Under the pieces are notes generated by a model, which saw nothing but the letters and a program-made list of their open reading frames with translations, did no database searches and was not told the origin of the DNA. Below are positions 24,648 to 33,300 of a stretch of 64,000 nucleotides of DNA, in pieces. The position numbers were made by a program, and so were the translations under genes. How positions within the stretch are numbered: the stretch's first letter is position 1; every line of letters begins with the position of its first letter. The DNA comes from Silvibacterium acidisoli (lineage in GTDB: Bacteria > Acidobacteriota > Terriglobia > Terriglobales > Acidobacteriaceae). The stretch lies in the NCBI GenBank assembly GCA_022870745.1, contig CP085323.1:3100001-3164000 (forward strand), in the 5' to 3' direction.

Positions 24648-24827
24648 TGGCTCTTAGACACCGGGCAATTCCACGAGGAAGACTCATTCAATGAAGATGG
24701 CGAGGTTCGAGAAATTCCGTTCGACCGTTGCACCTATCTCGGGCATGCGGACTGTCCGGGCATTGTCTGGGACGACAAAGCAGTGAAGTCGTCTTGCACC
24801 TGCGTGCATCACAGACTGAGTCATTAA
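24648..24827 (+). other. C-terminal gene fragment abutting the IS
   Basis: From the first base after the IS a 59-codon frame runs to TAA at 24825. It looks like real protein (acidic stretch HEEDSFNEDGEVREIPFDR, several Cys, CTCVHHRLSH at the end). It has no start of its own and is not the missing part of the S9 peptidase, so the two sides of this IS copy come from different genes. I do not recognise the protein. From 24828 to 25077 only a 33-codon ATG frame at 24847 is seen, unsupported. Confidence 0.35.
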
Positions 24828-25077
24828 AATTGCCGCCTCTGTCTGCATGAGGCTCGTGAGCGCCCAGTATTTTACCTCCTCGATCCATCCTGACGTCGAC
24901 GAGGACTCGGCAGCGTTGCCCTTTCGGCCTCTCAGGTTCGAGAAATAGATCGTCTTCTTAAGGCCAAAAGTCGTTAGGCTTCCTACTTATCGCTCTGTGG
25001 ACAATGCCTGAAGTACATTGCAGGAGACTAACCCATCGGTGTCATTTTTCACGCGAAACGAGTAGGCTTTCCAGTGT

Positions 25078-25293
25078 ATGGACAATGTAGAGGCGCTGAG
25101 CCTTATCAAGGTACTAGAAATGCGTCTCGCTCTCATCCTTCAGAAAATGCGATCCGATGGCAGCTTGGCAACTCTTGAAGTCCTTTCACTGAATGATCCC
25201 CACAGTAATGCGTCGATCTCGCAAGACATTTACCGAGCTCACAGCGTTGAGTTGGAATTCGCTATCCGAGAGCTAAAACGCTTGACTCGTTAG
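25078..25293 (+). CDS. Small hypothetical protein, 71 aa
   Basis: An ATG frame encoding a helical, charged 71-residue protein (begins MDNVEALSLIKVLEMRLALI, ends AIRELKRLTR). It has no signal peptide, membrane segment or recognised motif. No clear ribosome binding site precedes it. Its composition is protein-like, and the flanks have no competing frame. It could be an orphan gene of the accessory region or a chance frame. Confidence 0.4.
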   Translation: MDNVEALSLIKVLEMRLALILQKMRSDGSLATLEVLSLNDPHSNASISQDIYRAHSVELEFAIRELKRLTR

Positions 25294-26159
25294 AGATCCA
25301 CGGAGAGCAGAAGAACTCATTGCCCTGACCATATGGGTAGCACTTCCAAAGGGTCACACGTCTCCAGATCGAAACATAGCAATACGTTGGATGGGCCGCA
25401 TTCCCAAGCTCTGTCCTGAAGAACGCATGTTGCTGAGCTAATTCCACTCGCTTCCGGCCAGCGGGAGCGTCCAAGAATACTTCGCATTGCTCGATGACAA
25501 AGAGTCTTCAGGCGCTTTGAAGAGATGCATTTGGATTGATTTCCGAGATCCCCTACTAAGATTTGAATCGTCCCGCGACGTGATCGGCAAGGATATCGGC
25601 GTTCATTAAAACGGCCGCCATTGAAGGGGCTGTCGGCGGCATGAAGTAGAGGACGTGAATCACAATCGATCCGAGCCCAATGCACCAGCCGAATGCATCC
25701 AGCGCCCTCAAAATAAAGCGATATGCAACACACACGTGGGGTGCATGAGCACAACATCCACGCCTTTCCTTCGAGGGCTGAACATCGAATACGATCGTAA
25801 TAGCCGCGCCTTGAGGCAGGTAAAATTACAAAGACGGGCAGAGCTTGGGACAATACGTACGCGATCGTCCGGATGCTTCTGAAAAGGCGCAAGTTCAGGT
25901 CCGAGTATTGGGTTCGTATTCCGGTTAAGGACTGCGTTGCTGCTTCGGTGGAACCTAGTAAAGCCACTAGATAGCTAAATACTTGCCGAAGCTAACTCGG
26001 AGACGGGTTGCCTCTCCTTCGGAACAACCGAGTCGTTTGACGAAAGCATCTCATCATGGATGTATGACACTCCTGGCGCGCATCCCTGGCAGCAGCGCGC
26101 CCCTTTTTGACTTCATCTCTGCCGGTTATGCCCATTTATGCTGCGCTATTCGTTCCCAT
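25294..26159. other. Accessory gap with only doubtful frames
   Basis: 866 bp. A 216-codon minus-strand frame (25317-25967) is Cys/Arg-rich and unlike a folded protein. In another minus-strand frame around 25600-25760 a hydrophobic stretch (AFGWCIGLGSIVIHVLYF) ending before a TAG suggests a decayed membrane-protein tail. No intact gene can be supported. Confidence 0.4.
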
Positions 26160-26501
26160 CTATTTCTCTGCCCGTCGAGTCGAGATCTGGTGTACGCACT
26201 GGAGAAGCTCATCCGGCGAGACGGGTGCTTCTAGTAGGCGCACATGGAGGTTTGGCAGATCGCCAAGAAATGTACGGGAAGCTAGGATTTCACAGCCAAG
26301 CGCTTTCGCGGCTAGGGCAATGTTTTTTGCCGCCTCGGTCGGCAAGTACGAACCTAGTATCACGACGTCAAATCGGGTTTGCTGAAGCAGCCGGATCGCA
26401 TCGCGCGAGGAGGTTCCGTGCACGTCCCATTCTCGAAGAATCATTCGCCGCGTCATCAGCAGCACGGAATCGTCCTCAATAAGCAAGATGCGTGTGCTCA
26501 T
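26160..26501 (-). CDS. Stand-alone receiver-like protein lacking the phospho-Asp
   Basis: 113 residues, essentially one CheY-like receiver domain: RILLIEDD at the N-terminus (acidic pair D10, D11), alternating strands and helices, length as expected. At the phosphorylation position the family has Asp (ILD-x-x-LP), but here it is VILGSYLP, Gly at residue 50. The conserved Lys-Pro near the end is Ala-Pro (EAPVSPDELL). It is therefore probably a pseudo-receiver that binds partners without phosphotransfer, or a decayed regulator. No kinase is adjacent. The next plus-strand gene begins 85 bp away in the divergent direction. Confidence 0.78.
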   Translation of the reverse strand: MSTRILLIEDDSVLLMTRRMILREWDVHGTSSRDAIRLLQQTRFDVVILGSYLPTEAAKNIALAAKALGCEILASRTFLGDLPNLHVRLLEAPVSPDELLQCVHQISTRRAEK

Positions 26502-26586
26502 CGGAAATTACGGGACAAGTGAGTGTCCGCTCCAGTGCATCTGAGTAGGTGTGTCTTCGATCGAGAATCCTAAAAAAGAGAAGTGT

Positions 26587-26826
26587 ATGGGCCTTCCGAA
26601 GGAGAGTCCCCGACTCGTGCGCGACGACTGCTTTTCACCTGATTTCCGGCATGCCCTGGAGATTATGAACAATATTTTCTACCTTCTCGAAAAGAAACCG
26701 GAGGATGTAGAGATGGTGCGGCACCTTGTCGCATTTGCCCGACCGGTTTTGGGGAAACTGATCAAGGACGTTTTCCCAGAGCGTGAATTTGCTCAGCCTT
26801 CCACTTCCGATGGATCCTCTGGATAA
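26587..26826 (+). CDS. Small hypothetical helical protein, 79 aa
   Basis: Started at the ATG at 26587, with AAGAGAAG upstream; an in-frame ATG-like start at 26551 is possible. The core (DFRHALEIMNNIFYLLEKKPEDVEMVRHLV) is predicted helical and vaguely like a phosphotransfer/dimerisation helix of histidine kinases, but without the H-box. Its last 34 bases overlap the 3' end of the convergent Crp/Fnr gene. It may belong with the neighbouring pseudo-receiver, with which it is divergent. Function unknown. Confidence 0.5.
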   Translation: MGLPKESPRLVRDDCFSPDFRHALEIMNNIFYLLEKKPEDVEMVRHLVAFARPVLGKLIKDVFPEREFAQPSTSDGSSG

Positions 26827-27581
26827 AGTGACTGCTCGGTGAGCCGGTACAGGGTAGCAATGAGCTTGCGCGTCACCGAATAGCACTCGCAGACTGTGTT
26901 CTCGAGTCCGACGCGATCTAGGATCCGGATCGTGCCCCGTGAGTATTCGATTAGCCCTCGAGCCTGGAGATCGCCTGCAACTTCACTGACCGTCGTCCGC
27001 TGCGAGCCAATCATCTCACCGAGAAATTCCTGCGTCAGTCTGAGTAAGGAATTAGCGGTGCGGTCCTGGATCATGAGCAGCCAGCGGGAGAGGCGCGCTT
27101 CGGCGGAATGAAGCCGATTGCACCCGGCAATCTGGCCTAGCAGCGCAGTCTGGTACTGGGCATAAGCAAGCACAACGCGCCGGACTTCCTCCTCACTAGC
27201 GAAGAGACGCTGCATGGTCGCGTATTCCATACGGAGCGCCGTGCCCGCGATCTGCATGAAGCACCGCGTTGGCACGGGCACTGACCCGAGAAGATGAACG
27301 CCCTGTGGTATGCCTTCGCGCCCGAGCGTCGTCACCTCGGTTGTGCTGCCCTCCAGCGTGGTCGAGACGACGCTGGCAATGCCCGAGGTAATGAAGTGAA
27401 TGTGTCTCGGCGTTTCGTTGGGTTCGTAGAGGGGGGCGCGAAGGGGCAACCTCACTCGCGTCATCTGCCCTGTCAGCTTGCGCTTCAGGGCGTCCGGTAA
27501 AGCGTCGATCAAAACATTTGAAAGCGGATAGATCAAAGCGAGTCGCTCCTCCAGAGACCACGACAAGAATATCGCCTCCAT
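26793..27581 (-). CDS. Crp/Fnr-family transcriptional regulator
   Basis: 262 residues. An N-terminal cyclic-nucleotide-binding-like beta-roll (about 35-150; LYEPNETPRHIHFITSGIASVV) is joined by a long helix to a winged helix-turn-helix (about 180-240; LGEMIGSQRTTVSEVAGDLQARGLIEY). The N-terminus lacks the Cys cluster of oxygen-sensing FNR, so it is probably of the effector- or stress-sensing type common in Acidobacteria. It is divergent from the manganese catalase gene 110 bp away and may control it. Its 3' end overlaps the small convergent gene. Confidence 0.9.
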   Translation of the reverse strand: MEAIFLSWSLEERLALIYPLSNVLIDALPDALKRKLTGQMTRVRLPLRAPLYEPNETPRHIHFITSGIASVVSTTLEGSTTEVTTLGREGIPQGVHLLGSVPVPTRCFMQIAGTALRMEYATMQRLFASEEEVRRVVLAYAQYQTALLGQIAGCNRLHSAEARLSRWLLMIQDRTANSLLRLTQEFLGEMIGSQRTTVSEVAGDLQARGLIEYSRGTIRILDRVGLENTVCECYSVTRKLIATLYRLTEQSLYPEDPSEVEG

Positions 27582-27629
27582 ATGTCGGCCAGGCGGAATA
27601 GCGTCAGATTGCGTCTGGCATCCGAACCA

Positions 27630-27668
27630 GAAGGCGCTTGTAGGGCTTATCGCCCTGCAAGCGCCTTC
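27630..27668. promoter_or_regulatory. Long hairpin before manganese catalase
   Basis: GAAGGCGCTTGTAGGGC and GCCCTGCAAGCGCCTTC form a 17-bp stem with one T-G pair and a 5-base loop. It ends 23 bases before the catalase ATG. It has no T-run, so it is more likely an RNA stability or regulatory hairpin than a terminator. Confidence 0.55.
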
Positions 27669-27691
27669 AATTTCAATCTAATGGAGATCCC

Positions 27692-28525
27692 ATGTATCAC
27701 CACGTAAAGAAGCTTATGTACACGGTGAATGTCGAAACCCCGGACGTTCGGTTTGGAAACATGCTCCTTGAGCAGTTCGGCGGGGCGAATGGCGAGCTGG
27801 CCGCCGCCATGCAATACACCATACAAGGCTGGAATTGTGTCGACGACCTCGCCCGGCGGGACCTTTTGCTCGATATCGGCACGGAGGAACTCAGCCACCT
27901 CGAGGTTGTCGGCGCACTCATCCGCTTACATCTCAAAGACCTCAAGACGAACCGTGAGGCGGCCGAGGCCGATCCACTCGTGACCATCGCTGGTGGTGGG
28001 GGAGTTGCGTTGCTCAACTCGCGCGGTAATCCCTGGACAGCCGACTATCTCAAGATTACAGGCGAACTCGATGTTGACTTGCGTAGCAACATCGCAGCCG
28101 AGGCGCGCGCCAAGATCGTCTACGAGCGCCTCATCGATCACACGGACGACCCGGGCACGATCGATACACTCCAGTTTCTGATGACGCGCGAGATTACGCA
28201 CATGAAGGCTTTTGCGGCAGCGCTCGAAAGCATAGAGAAACCGCCTTTTTCGATTGGCCGGCTAGCCCCGACACCCGTGCTGGTCGACGAATATTTTAAC
28301 GGCTCGACAGGTGACGGAGACGAGGGCGAAACCGATATGCGTGGTCCTTGGAGTAAGGCATACGGGATGCATGTTGTCGAATCGCAGCTTACTGGAGGCG
28401 CGGGATTGTCCATTGGCAAGGTGAGGGGCCTTGCAGGCCAGGAAGAGCGTGGCAAGCAGGACAGCACCCCAACCACGACTACCGCACCCGCGCGCGAAGA
28501 GCTAATCGGCGTTGAAGGACGTTAA
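27692..28525 (+). CDS. Manganese (non-haem) catalase
   Basis: 277 residues, the usual length. The dimanganese ligands of the family are all in place: E35 (GANGELAAAMQY), E66 and H69 (TEELSHLEVV), E137 (IAAEARAKIVYERL) and H170 (REITHMKAF). The start MYHHVKKLMYTVNV has GGAG upstream. It disproportionates hydrogen peroxide in the cytoplasm. A DUF892 protein gene follows 23 bases later, a common pairing in stress operons. Control by the divergent Crp/Fnr regulator is inferred from layout only. Confidence 0.95.
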   Translation: MYHHVKKLMYTVNVETPDVRFGNMLLEQFGGANGELAAAMQYTIQGWNCVDDLARRDLLLDIGTEELSHLEVVGALIRLHLKDLKTNREAAEADPLVTIAGGGGVALLNSRGNPWTADYLKITGELDVDLRSNIAAEARAKIVYERLIDHTDDPGTIDTLQFLMTREITHMKAFAAALESIEKPPFSIGRLAPTPVLVDEYFNGSTGDGDEGETDMRGPWSKAYGMHVVESQLTGGAGLSIGKVRGLAGQEERGKQDSTPTTTTAPAREELIGVEGR

Positions 28526-28548
28526 AACACCTAGGCTGAGGAGAGAAT

Positions 28549-29169
28549 ATGAGCGTTGAAACTGCACATGAGCTGTTCGTCGAGGAGTTGAAGGACATTT
28601 ATTCGGGCGAGAAGCAGGCCATCAAGGCGTACCCGCGGCTCGTCAAGGCGGTGCGCTCCGAATCCCTGAGGGACGCAATGCAGGCCCATCTAGCGGAAAC
28701 TCAAGCTCAACTCGAGCGGCTTGAACAGATCTTCGAGCTGCTCGAGGAGCGGCCTGGAGGGAAAACCTGTAACGGAATGAAGGGTCTGCTCGAAGAGGCA
28801 TTCGAGCACAAGGATGAGATCGACCCGGGTTCGGTCCTCGATGCCGCCATGATTGGCGCCTTACAGCGTGTCGAAGATTACGAAATCGCCGCTTATGGCA
28901 CAGTCGTTGCATTTGCCGAAGCAACAGGCCAAACGGAAATTCTTCGGCTGCTCGAAGCGACCCTGATGGAAGAAAAACAAACCGACGAGAAGCTGTCCAC
29001 TGTCGCCCACGAGGTGAACGAGGCGGCCATTGCTGAAGCCGAGGGTGGCCAGGAAGAAGAGGATGGAGGGAACGATAAGGAAGGGAAAAAGGAGGGCAAG
29101 GCGAAGAAGAGCCGAGTGATACGCAAACCTGCAAAACCGCTCAAGAAAGCAACTAAACAATCGCGTTGA
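28549..29169 (+). CDS. DUF892/YciE-YciF-like ferritin-fold protein
   Basis: 206 residues. Residues 1-165 form the four-helix DUF892 bundle (ETAHELFVEELKDIYSGEKQ; repeated E-x6-H/E helices). An unusual Lys-rich low-complexity tail follows (EEEDGGNDKEGKKEGKAKK...), longer than in enterobacterial YciE/YciF. The family is linked to general stress and may bind a di-metal site; its chemistry is unresolved. The basic tail could bind nucleic acid. It is in an operon with manganese catalase. Confidence 0.88.
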   Translation: MSVETAHELFVEELKDIYSGEKQAIKAYPRLVKAVRSESLRDAMQAHLAETQAQLERLEQIFELLEERPGGKTCNGMKGLLEEAFEHKDEIDPGSVLDAAMIGALQRVEDYEIAAYGTVVAFAEATGQTEILRLLEATLMEEKQTDEKLSTVAHEVNEAAIAEAEGGQEEEDGGNDKEGKKEGKAKKSRVIRKPAKPLKKATKQSR

Positions 29170-29188
29170 AATATTCCGGGTGATAACG

Positions 29189-29220
29189 GAGGGTTAGCGG
29201 TGCAATTTGCCGCTACCCTC
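29189..29220 (+). terminator. Terminator-like hairpin after DUF892 gene
   Basis: GAGGGTTAGCGG and CCGCTACCCTC pair with one bulged T around a 9-base loop, 20 bases after the stop. The following bases are not a clear T-run. Confidence 0.5.
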
Positions 29221-29722
29221 AACTTAACGTTGCGCCCCAATTTTAAGCGCTAATCGCGCCGCATCCCCAAGATTTGAGCAATCATGGGCTGAGGTGCCGT
29301 CACTGCGAATTGACTCTAGAGCTATCGTGATCCCTCACTGAGGTGACGTTGGCGGTTGTACGCTGTGCTTTCACTGCGACCGTTTAGGGCATGCCTTTCC
29401 GATGGCCAAATTGGAAATGACAGTCTTGCAAGCTCTCTATTCTGTCGAGCCCGGTTTATCGCTTCCCCGAAATTTACGGTTTTGAAATAATTGGCATTGT
29501 TGATCGATGAGACCTGGAGTCGGCTGTGGCAGACGTAACCCCGTACGTCTTCTTTTGGAGAGCGTGCTGCCTAAGATATTGGAACGAGGAGCGATACCTT
29601 CATTCTGTGATTTTTGGGGGCACGGCTAATCTGGCGAAGCGGTTTCGAGGCTCAGAGTTAACGTAGAGGCGATCTTGAAGACTCCGCGATGAGATGTGTG
29701 ACCTCAGAGTGTGTTTTGCTCC

Positions 29723-29968
29723 TCACCCAAAACCAGGTCTTCTTCCTCCGTTTGTTGACAGCCTTTTGGGGTAGCTTTCCTGTTTTCGGCAACGTAGCAT
29801 ATGATGCCACACTTTCCACAGCATCCGTTTCGGCCCTGCAACCTTAATAGCAGATAGACGGCCGCGGTCGATCAAGTCTGCAATGGCTTGACTCGATAGA
29901 CCCCGGATATGAGCCGCCTCCGCCTGCGAAATATATTTATCTGTGCTGATCTTTGTACTTTGTATCTT
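29723..29968 (-). pseudogene. HTH (excisionase/HTH_17-like) remnant
   Basis: The frame contains KYISQAEAAHIRGLSSQAIADLIDRGRLSAIK, cited here in two parts: YISQAEAAHIRGLSSQ then AIADLIDRGRLSAIK. This is a MerR/excisionase-like winged helix common in acidobacterial mobile regions. Between the upstream in-frame stop and the domain there is no ATG, GTG or TTG, so the start is missing or shifted out of frame. The region is AT-richer than its neighbours. It may be the remnant of an element's directionality factor. From 29221 to 29722 I see no gene. Confidence 0.55.
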
Positions 29969-30109
29969 TCAAGTACTTTTTGTAGATTTGAACTACTAGT
30001 CTCTCCCCTGACGACGCGGGTTTGTACATACAATCCGGAATACGGGATACGCGGACGGTGACACGCCGCGTACTCCTGACCACCGTCACCTTCCTAGAAA
30101 GGCGACGGT

Positions 30110-30696
30110 ATGGCTGTTTCTAAAAGTAATCGTAGATCCTCCCCTGACGCAAGGCGGATTGCCCAGCAGTTCTTTCCTAAGAGATACATTTCACAGGAAC
30201 GCCTGCAAGCGTGGCTCGACGCTACGGCTCATCTCGAAGCCCGCACACCCACCCTCCTTTCCTGTGTATGAGGGCCTATTCAATCTCAATTCCTATGCCC
30301 AGAAGCTGTTCGATCTGGTAAGAGAGATTAGCGAGAAGTTGCACCATCCATTGGGCCAGTTCGTCTACCGGCAATGTCTCGTACAGCACACCCGCTCCGG
30401 CGTCACGAGCGACGTTCTCGATCAAATGAATGACATTGAGCATACCGAGGCCTGGTTATTCGAGAGTCTCGGCCGGCATGAGGAGATGAAGCTGCGGGAT
30501 CCGGAGGGTGTCTATCCAATGGTCCGTGAGCAGGAAGCAGAACGACTCAAAACGGCCTGCCTCTGCGCCTGGAGTTTTTCAGGATTCCACCGACCACGAA
30601 GTTCGATCTCCCGCCAAAAAGTCAGTTCGTCCGCGCAAACCAGGAAAGAAGGCTCTTGGGAAGGGGTTCGCCGTGGCTCAACGCGAAAGGAGTAAA
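30110..30696 (+). pseudogene. Unknown gene with frameshifts
   Basis: An ATG with AAAGG upstream opens a frame (MAVSKSNRRSSPDARR..., LQAWLDATAHLEARTP) that stops after 53 codons at about 30268. The sequence goes on in the next frame as EGLFNLNSYAQKLFDLVREI... HHPLGQFVYRQC... RDPEGVYPMVREQEAERL. A second shift near 30550 is needed to reach a basic tail (RSPAKKSVRPRKPGKKALGKG). The three parts read like one protein of about 195 residues. I do not recognise the family. The shifts could be real decay or sequencing errors. Confidence 0.5.
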
Positions 30697-31165
30697 CACA
30701 CGCAATTGAGATCGGCCACGAGTTGTGGATGCGAAGTCTTACTGTATGAGTTCTTTGATTTTGCTGGAATCGCCGGCGAATCGTCCGAAAAAGAGGAAGG
30801 GCCAAGTCGACCCGAATCCAACCCGGTTCGTATCGCGGCGGTCGATGTCGAGGATGCTACTCGTATCTTCGAAATAGCTGGCCAGACTTCCGGGTTCAGT
30901 GTGTAGTACATTGGGCTGGTCGAACTCGCTGCGGGAGTCACTTGATTAAGCAGCGCCGCTGATCTACCGGCCAGGTAGTCGCAATGGCTCCTCTCTGGAC
31001 GGAAGCAGAGCAGGCAGGAACAGGGCGAGAATGTTACCGAAGAGATGGCCGCTACTCAAAACGAAGCAGGATTCAGTCAGAGGGCCTTCTAAAGCCGTGA
31101 AGGAGGCCTGAAGAACTATCCAGGCCTTGAGGTGGTGTTGGGCAAGGAAGCTATTAGGCATTGTT

Positions 31166-31471
31166 ATGCATTCTATGGTGAAAACGATAGCGCGTGACAT
31201 GGTGACCCGGATGGCCGAGAAGTTGACGCTCGCTGTTCCGACCGAAGCAGGAGGCCTGATGCGATTTTCGCGTGTCGTGAAAAAACTGGAGGATGTAGCG
31301 CAGATAGCTTCCGGAGCAGCCGTTTATCACAATGCACATAGATTGCCAATCACTGTGTATGAAGAAGACGGTAAGAAAAGCGTGTCGTCGTGGTCATGCG
31401 GAACCGCGTTTAATCCCCGTGAAAAGGCGGCCAAACCACCTCGGGCACAGGACGAGCTGCGGGCAGATTGA
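31166..31471 (+). CDS. Hypothetical protein, about 100 aa
   Basis: Start chosen at the ATG at 31166 (another in frame at 31175); an upstream TTG at 31127 is less likely. The protein (MHSMVKTIARDMVTRMAEKL... SRVVKKLEDVAQIASGAAVY... YEEDGKKSVSSWSC) is soluble, basic and without recognised motifs. No clear ribosome binding site. It ends 13 bases before a small membrane-protein gene on the same strand. From 30907 to 31165 nothing else is supported. Confidence 0.4.
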   Translation: MHSMVKTIARDMVTRMAEKLTLAVPTEAGGLMRFSRVVKKLEDVAQIASGAAVYHNAHRLPITVYEEDGKKSVSSWSCGTAFNPREKAAKPPRAQDELRAD

Positions 31472-31484
31472 GCTAGCATTGAGT

Positions 31485-31724
31485 ATGGATTTCGAAGCGT
31501 TGACGAAACCGTGCCCGCTTTGCGTCCAGGGTTTCGGATTGTTCATGATGTTGATAGTGGTGGTCGAGAGTCACATCGGTATGATTCGTGGCCGGTGGGA
31601 GCAGGCAGACGATTCCTATGAGCGCGGAGGCATCCCAGCTTCGTATTGGTTCATGATCGCCGCGGCGTTCTTCGGCGGAGTCGCTCTTGTTTGGTACGGA
31701 ATAACGATGGGTAACAGCGTGTAA
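31485..31724 (+). CDS. Small membrane protein, 79 aa
   Basis: An N-terminal C-P-L-C motif (TKPCPLCVQGF) is followed by two hydrophobic segments (about 17-31 GLFMMLIVVV and 55-75 WFMIAAAFFGGVALVWYGI) separated by a charged loop. The start is weakly supported. The function is unknown; the CPLC motif may bind metal or be redox-active. Confidence 0.5.
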   Translation: MDFEALTKPCPLCVQGFGLFMMLIVVVESHIGMIRGRWEQADDSYERGGIPASYWFMIAAAFFGGVALVWYGITMGNSV

Positions 31725-31826
31725 AAGCTAATCAGAAGAGATTGAAACTTTATGGGGTGACCGCACGTAACTAGCTTCAGCAAATGGATGGAACACCCTC
31801 CGCCCTCGGCAAACACCGGGGGCTCT

Positions 31827-32087
31827 TTATTGCACCCATAAAGGTGCTGGTTTGATGCGGCTGCATTGTGGGCAGTTCCTGCGATGCTCTTCAAAATCAG
31901 TCCACGCCTGAAGTTTCTCTCTTAGATCTGGAGTGGTCAGCTTTGTTAAACGGTTTCCGTCGAGCTCGGCAGCAGTGGGCGACGTCGTCACATAGCCATT
32001 AAGTAGCTCTAAGCCCTCAAGGCAAGGGCGGATCAATCCCGAAAGCCAGTTGGCAACAAAAGTTTCCAATGATGTCAACCGCTCCAT
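31827..32087 (-). CDS. Small paralogous protein A with C-terminal CxxC
   Basis: 86 residues. It is clearly related to the protein at 33043-33300: both share LETFVA-x-WL-x-G, LLN-x-YVT-x-SPT-x2-EL, L-x2-LT, FEEH and a C-terminal C-x2-C-x-R..., ending VQ. The CPQC near the end with the preceding FEEH could bind a metal. The two copies lie 1 kb apart on the same strand, so they arose by local duplication or by repeated insertion. I do not recognise the family. Confidence 0.6.
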   Translation of the reverse strand: MERLTSLETFVANWLSGLIRPCLEGLELLNGYVTTSPTAAELDGNRLTKLTTPDLREKLQAWTDFEEHRRNCPQCSRIKPAPLWVQ

Positions 32088-32491
32088 AGAACCATCATAG
32101 CTGACTGACTTCTGACGTGCGCAGATGGCCGTTCCGAACCATGCTGAGCTGTGTTAAACGCCCGGCTGTGGGCTTTTTCGGATGTCTTCGAATGGTGAGG
32201 GTATCTTGGCGTTTAGCCGGACAGAGCTTTGCCTAATCCGTAGCTTGGACTGATGCAACAAAACCAGCATCTCGAGTCTCGATAAGCGAGATAGAGCCAC
32301 TTGCCGTTCGACCCTAAAGGCGATGGCTATTGCGGTATTTAGCGTCGACGATTTCATCACGAGTCCCGAGGATATCTAAGCCTGTTCGGCCCACGTACAA
32401 GATTCGCGCCACGCGGTGCCGCCCCGAGCCCTTGCATAGCCTTTCGTGCGTGGCCATTTTAGGAGTGCCGCCCGCCATCACTATTGCGCGA

Positions 32492-32827
32492 TCAGTCTCC
32501 GGTAGAGGGTAAAACGGGGCGTTCCGATGGGCGGTTTTCCAGGTACCAAATTAACGCCGGTCCGATGTCATAACGGCGAAGCGCCTCACCGTGACGCGTT
32601 CGATCTCGAATAAAGCCGTGATCAGTGAGAAATGCGATTCGCTCGACCAGCCGGGTGAAATCCTCGAAACAATAATAGTGGTCTCGCACGTAGGGCAGGG
32701 CGGGCATCAAGTCCGCCGAACAAACATAGATCGTCGTTAAAAGCGGATCAGCTTTCAGGTCCGTTTCAAGTCTGTCCAGGAGTTCAGGCATCAGAAATTC
32801 TAACGTCACGGGGCTTAGGTAGGTCAA
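32492..32827 (-). CDS. Hypothetical protein, 111 aa
   Basis: A soluble protein between the two CxxC paralogues on the same strand (begins MTYLSPVTLEFLMPELLD; contains RDHYYCFEDFTRLVERIAFLT). Composition and codon use look coding. No family recognised. The neighbourhood of three small minus-strand genes is typical of an integrated element cargo. A shorter frame at 32154-32360 in the gap is not convincing. Confidence 0.5.
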   Translation of the reverse strand: MTYLSPVTLEFLMPELLDRLETDLKADPLLTTIYVCSADLMPALPYVRDHYYCFEDFTRLVERIAFLTDHGFIRDRTRHGEALRRYDIGPALIWYLENRPSERPVLPSTGD

Positions 32828-33042
32828 CGTTAACCTCCGGCTACTCGAATGGAAACAATATATTGCAATTGCACCCGTTGTGTAGAGTGATTTTCAGCCA
32901 TGGCGTATCAAGTCGAGTGGCTGATTCAGCCGAATAGGAGGGATTGGCAGACGTTGAATGGGGTGCTGAAACTTTGGCGGGTACCAGAAATCAAATAAGT
33001 TAGATTGACCGCCCCGGGCCTGCGGCAGACATCTGGCGCCTT

Positions 33043-33300
33043 TTATTGCACTAATAGAGATGTCGGCCCGCGTCGCCCGCACGCAACACAAATCTTCTGG
33101 TGTTCTTCGAAGACATTCAAGGCCCCGATCTTAGCCGACAGCTCTTTCTCGGTTAGCCGTGCGAGTGGGTCGCGTTCCAGTTCTCCAGGAGTTGGGGACA
33201 TCGTCACATAGTGATTGAGAAGCATTAAGCCCACTATGCAAGGGGTTCGCTCCCCAGCCAGCCAACGTGCTACGAAAGTTTCCAACGACATTTGTACCAT
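33043..33300 (-). CDS. Small paralogous protein B with C-terminal CxxC
   Basis: 85 residues, the sister of the protein at 31827-32087. It keeps LETFVARWLAGE, GLMLLNHYVTMSPT, the FEEH segment and CVACGR at the C-terminus, ending LLVQ. By eye about 40% of positions agree, so this is an old duplication kept under selection. That argues it is a real gene, not a chance frame. Function unknown. Confidence 0.6.
   Translation of the reverse strand: MVQMSLETFVARWLAGERTPCIVGLMLLNHYVTMSPTPGELERDPLARLTEKELSAKIGALNVFEEHQKICVACGRRGPTSLLVQ

Noticed and set aside
25317-25967. 216-codon minus-strand frame with an FNGGRFN stretch like RES-domain toxins
   Set aside because: Only a few residues agree, the rest is Cys/Arg-rich and lacks conserved RES residues; another frame there looks more like a membrane tail.
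32154-32360. 68-codon minus-strand frame
   Set aside because: No ribosome site, no homology sensed and odd composition; left unannotated.
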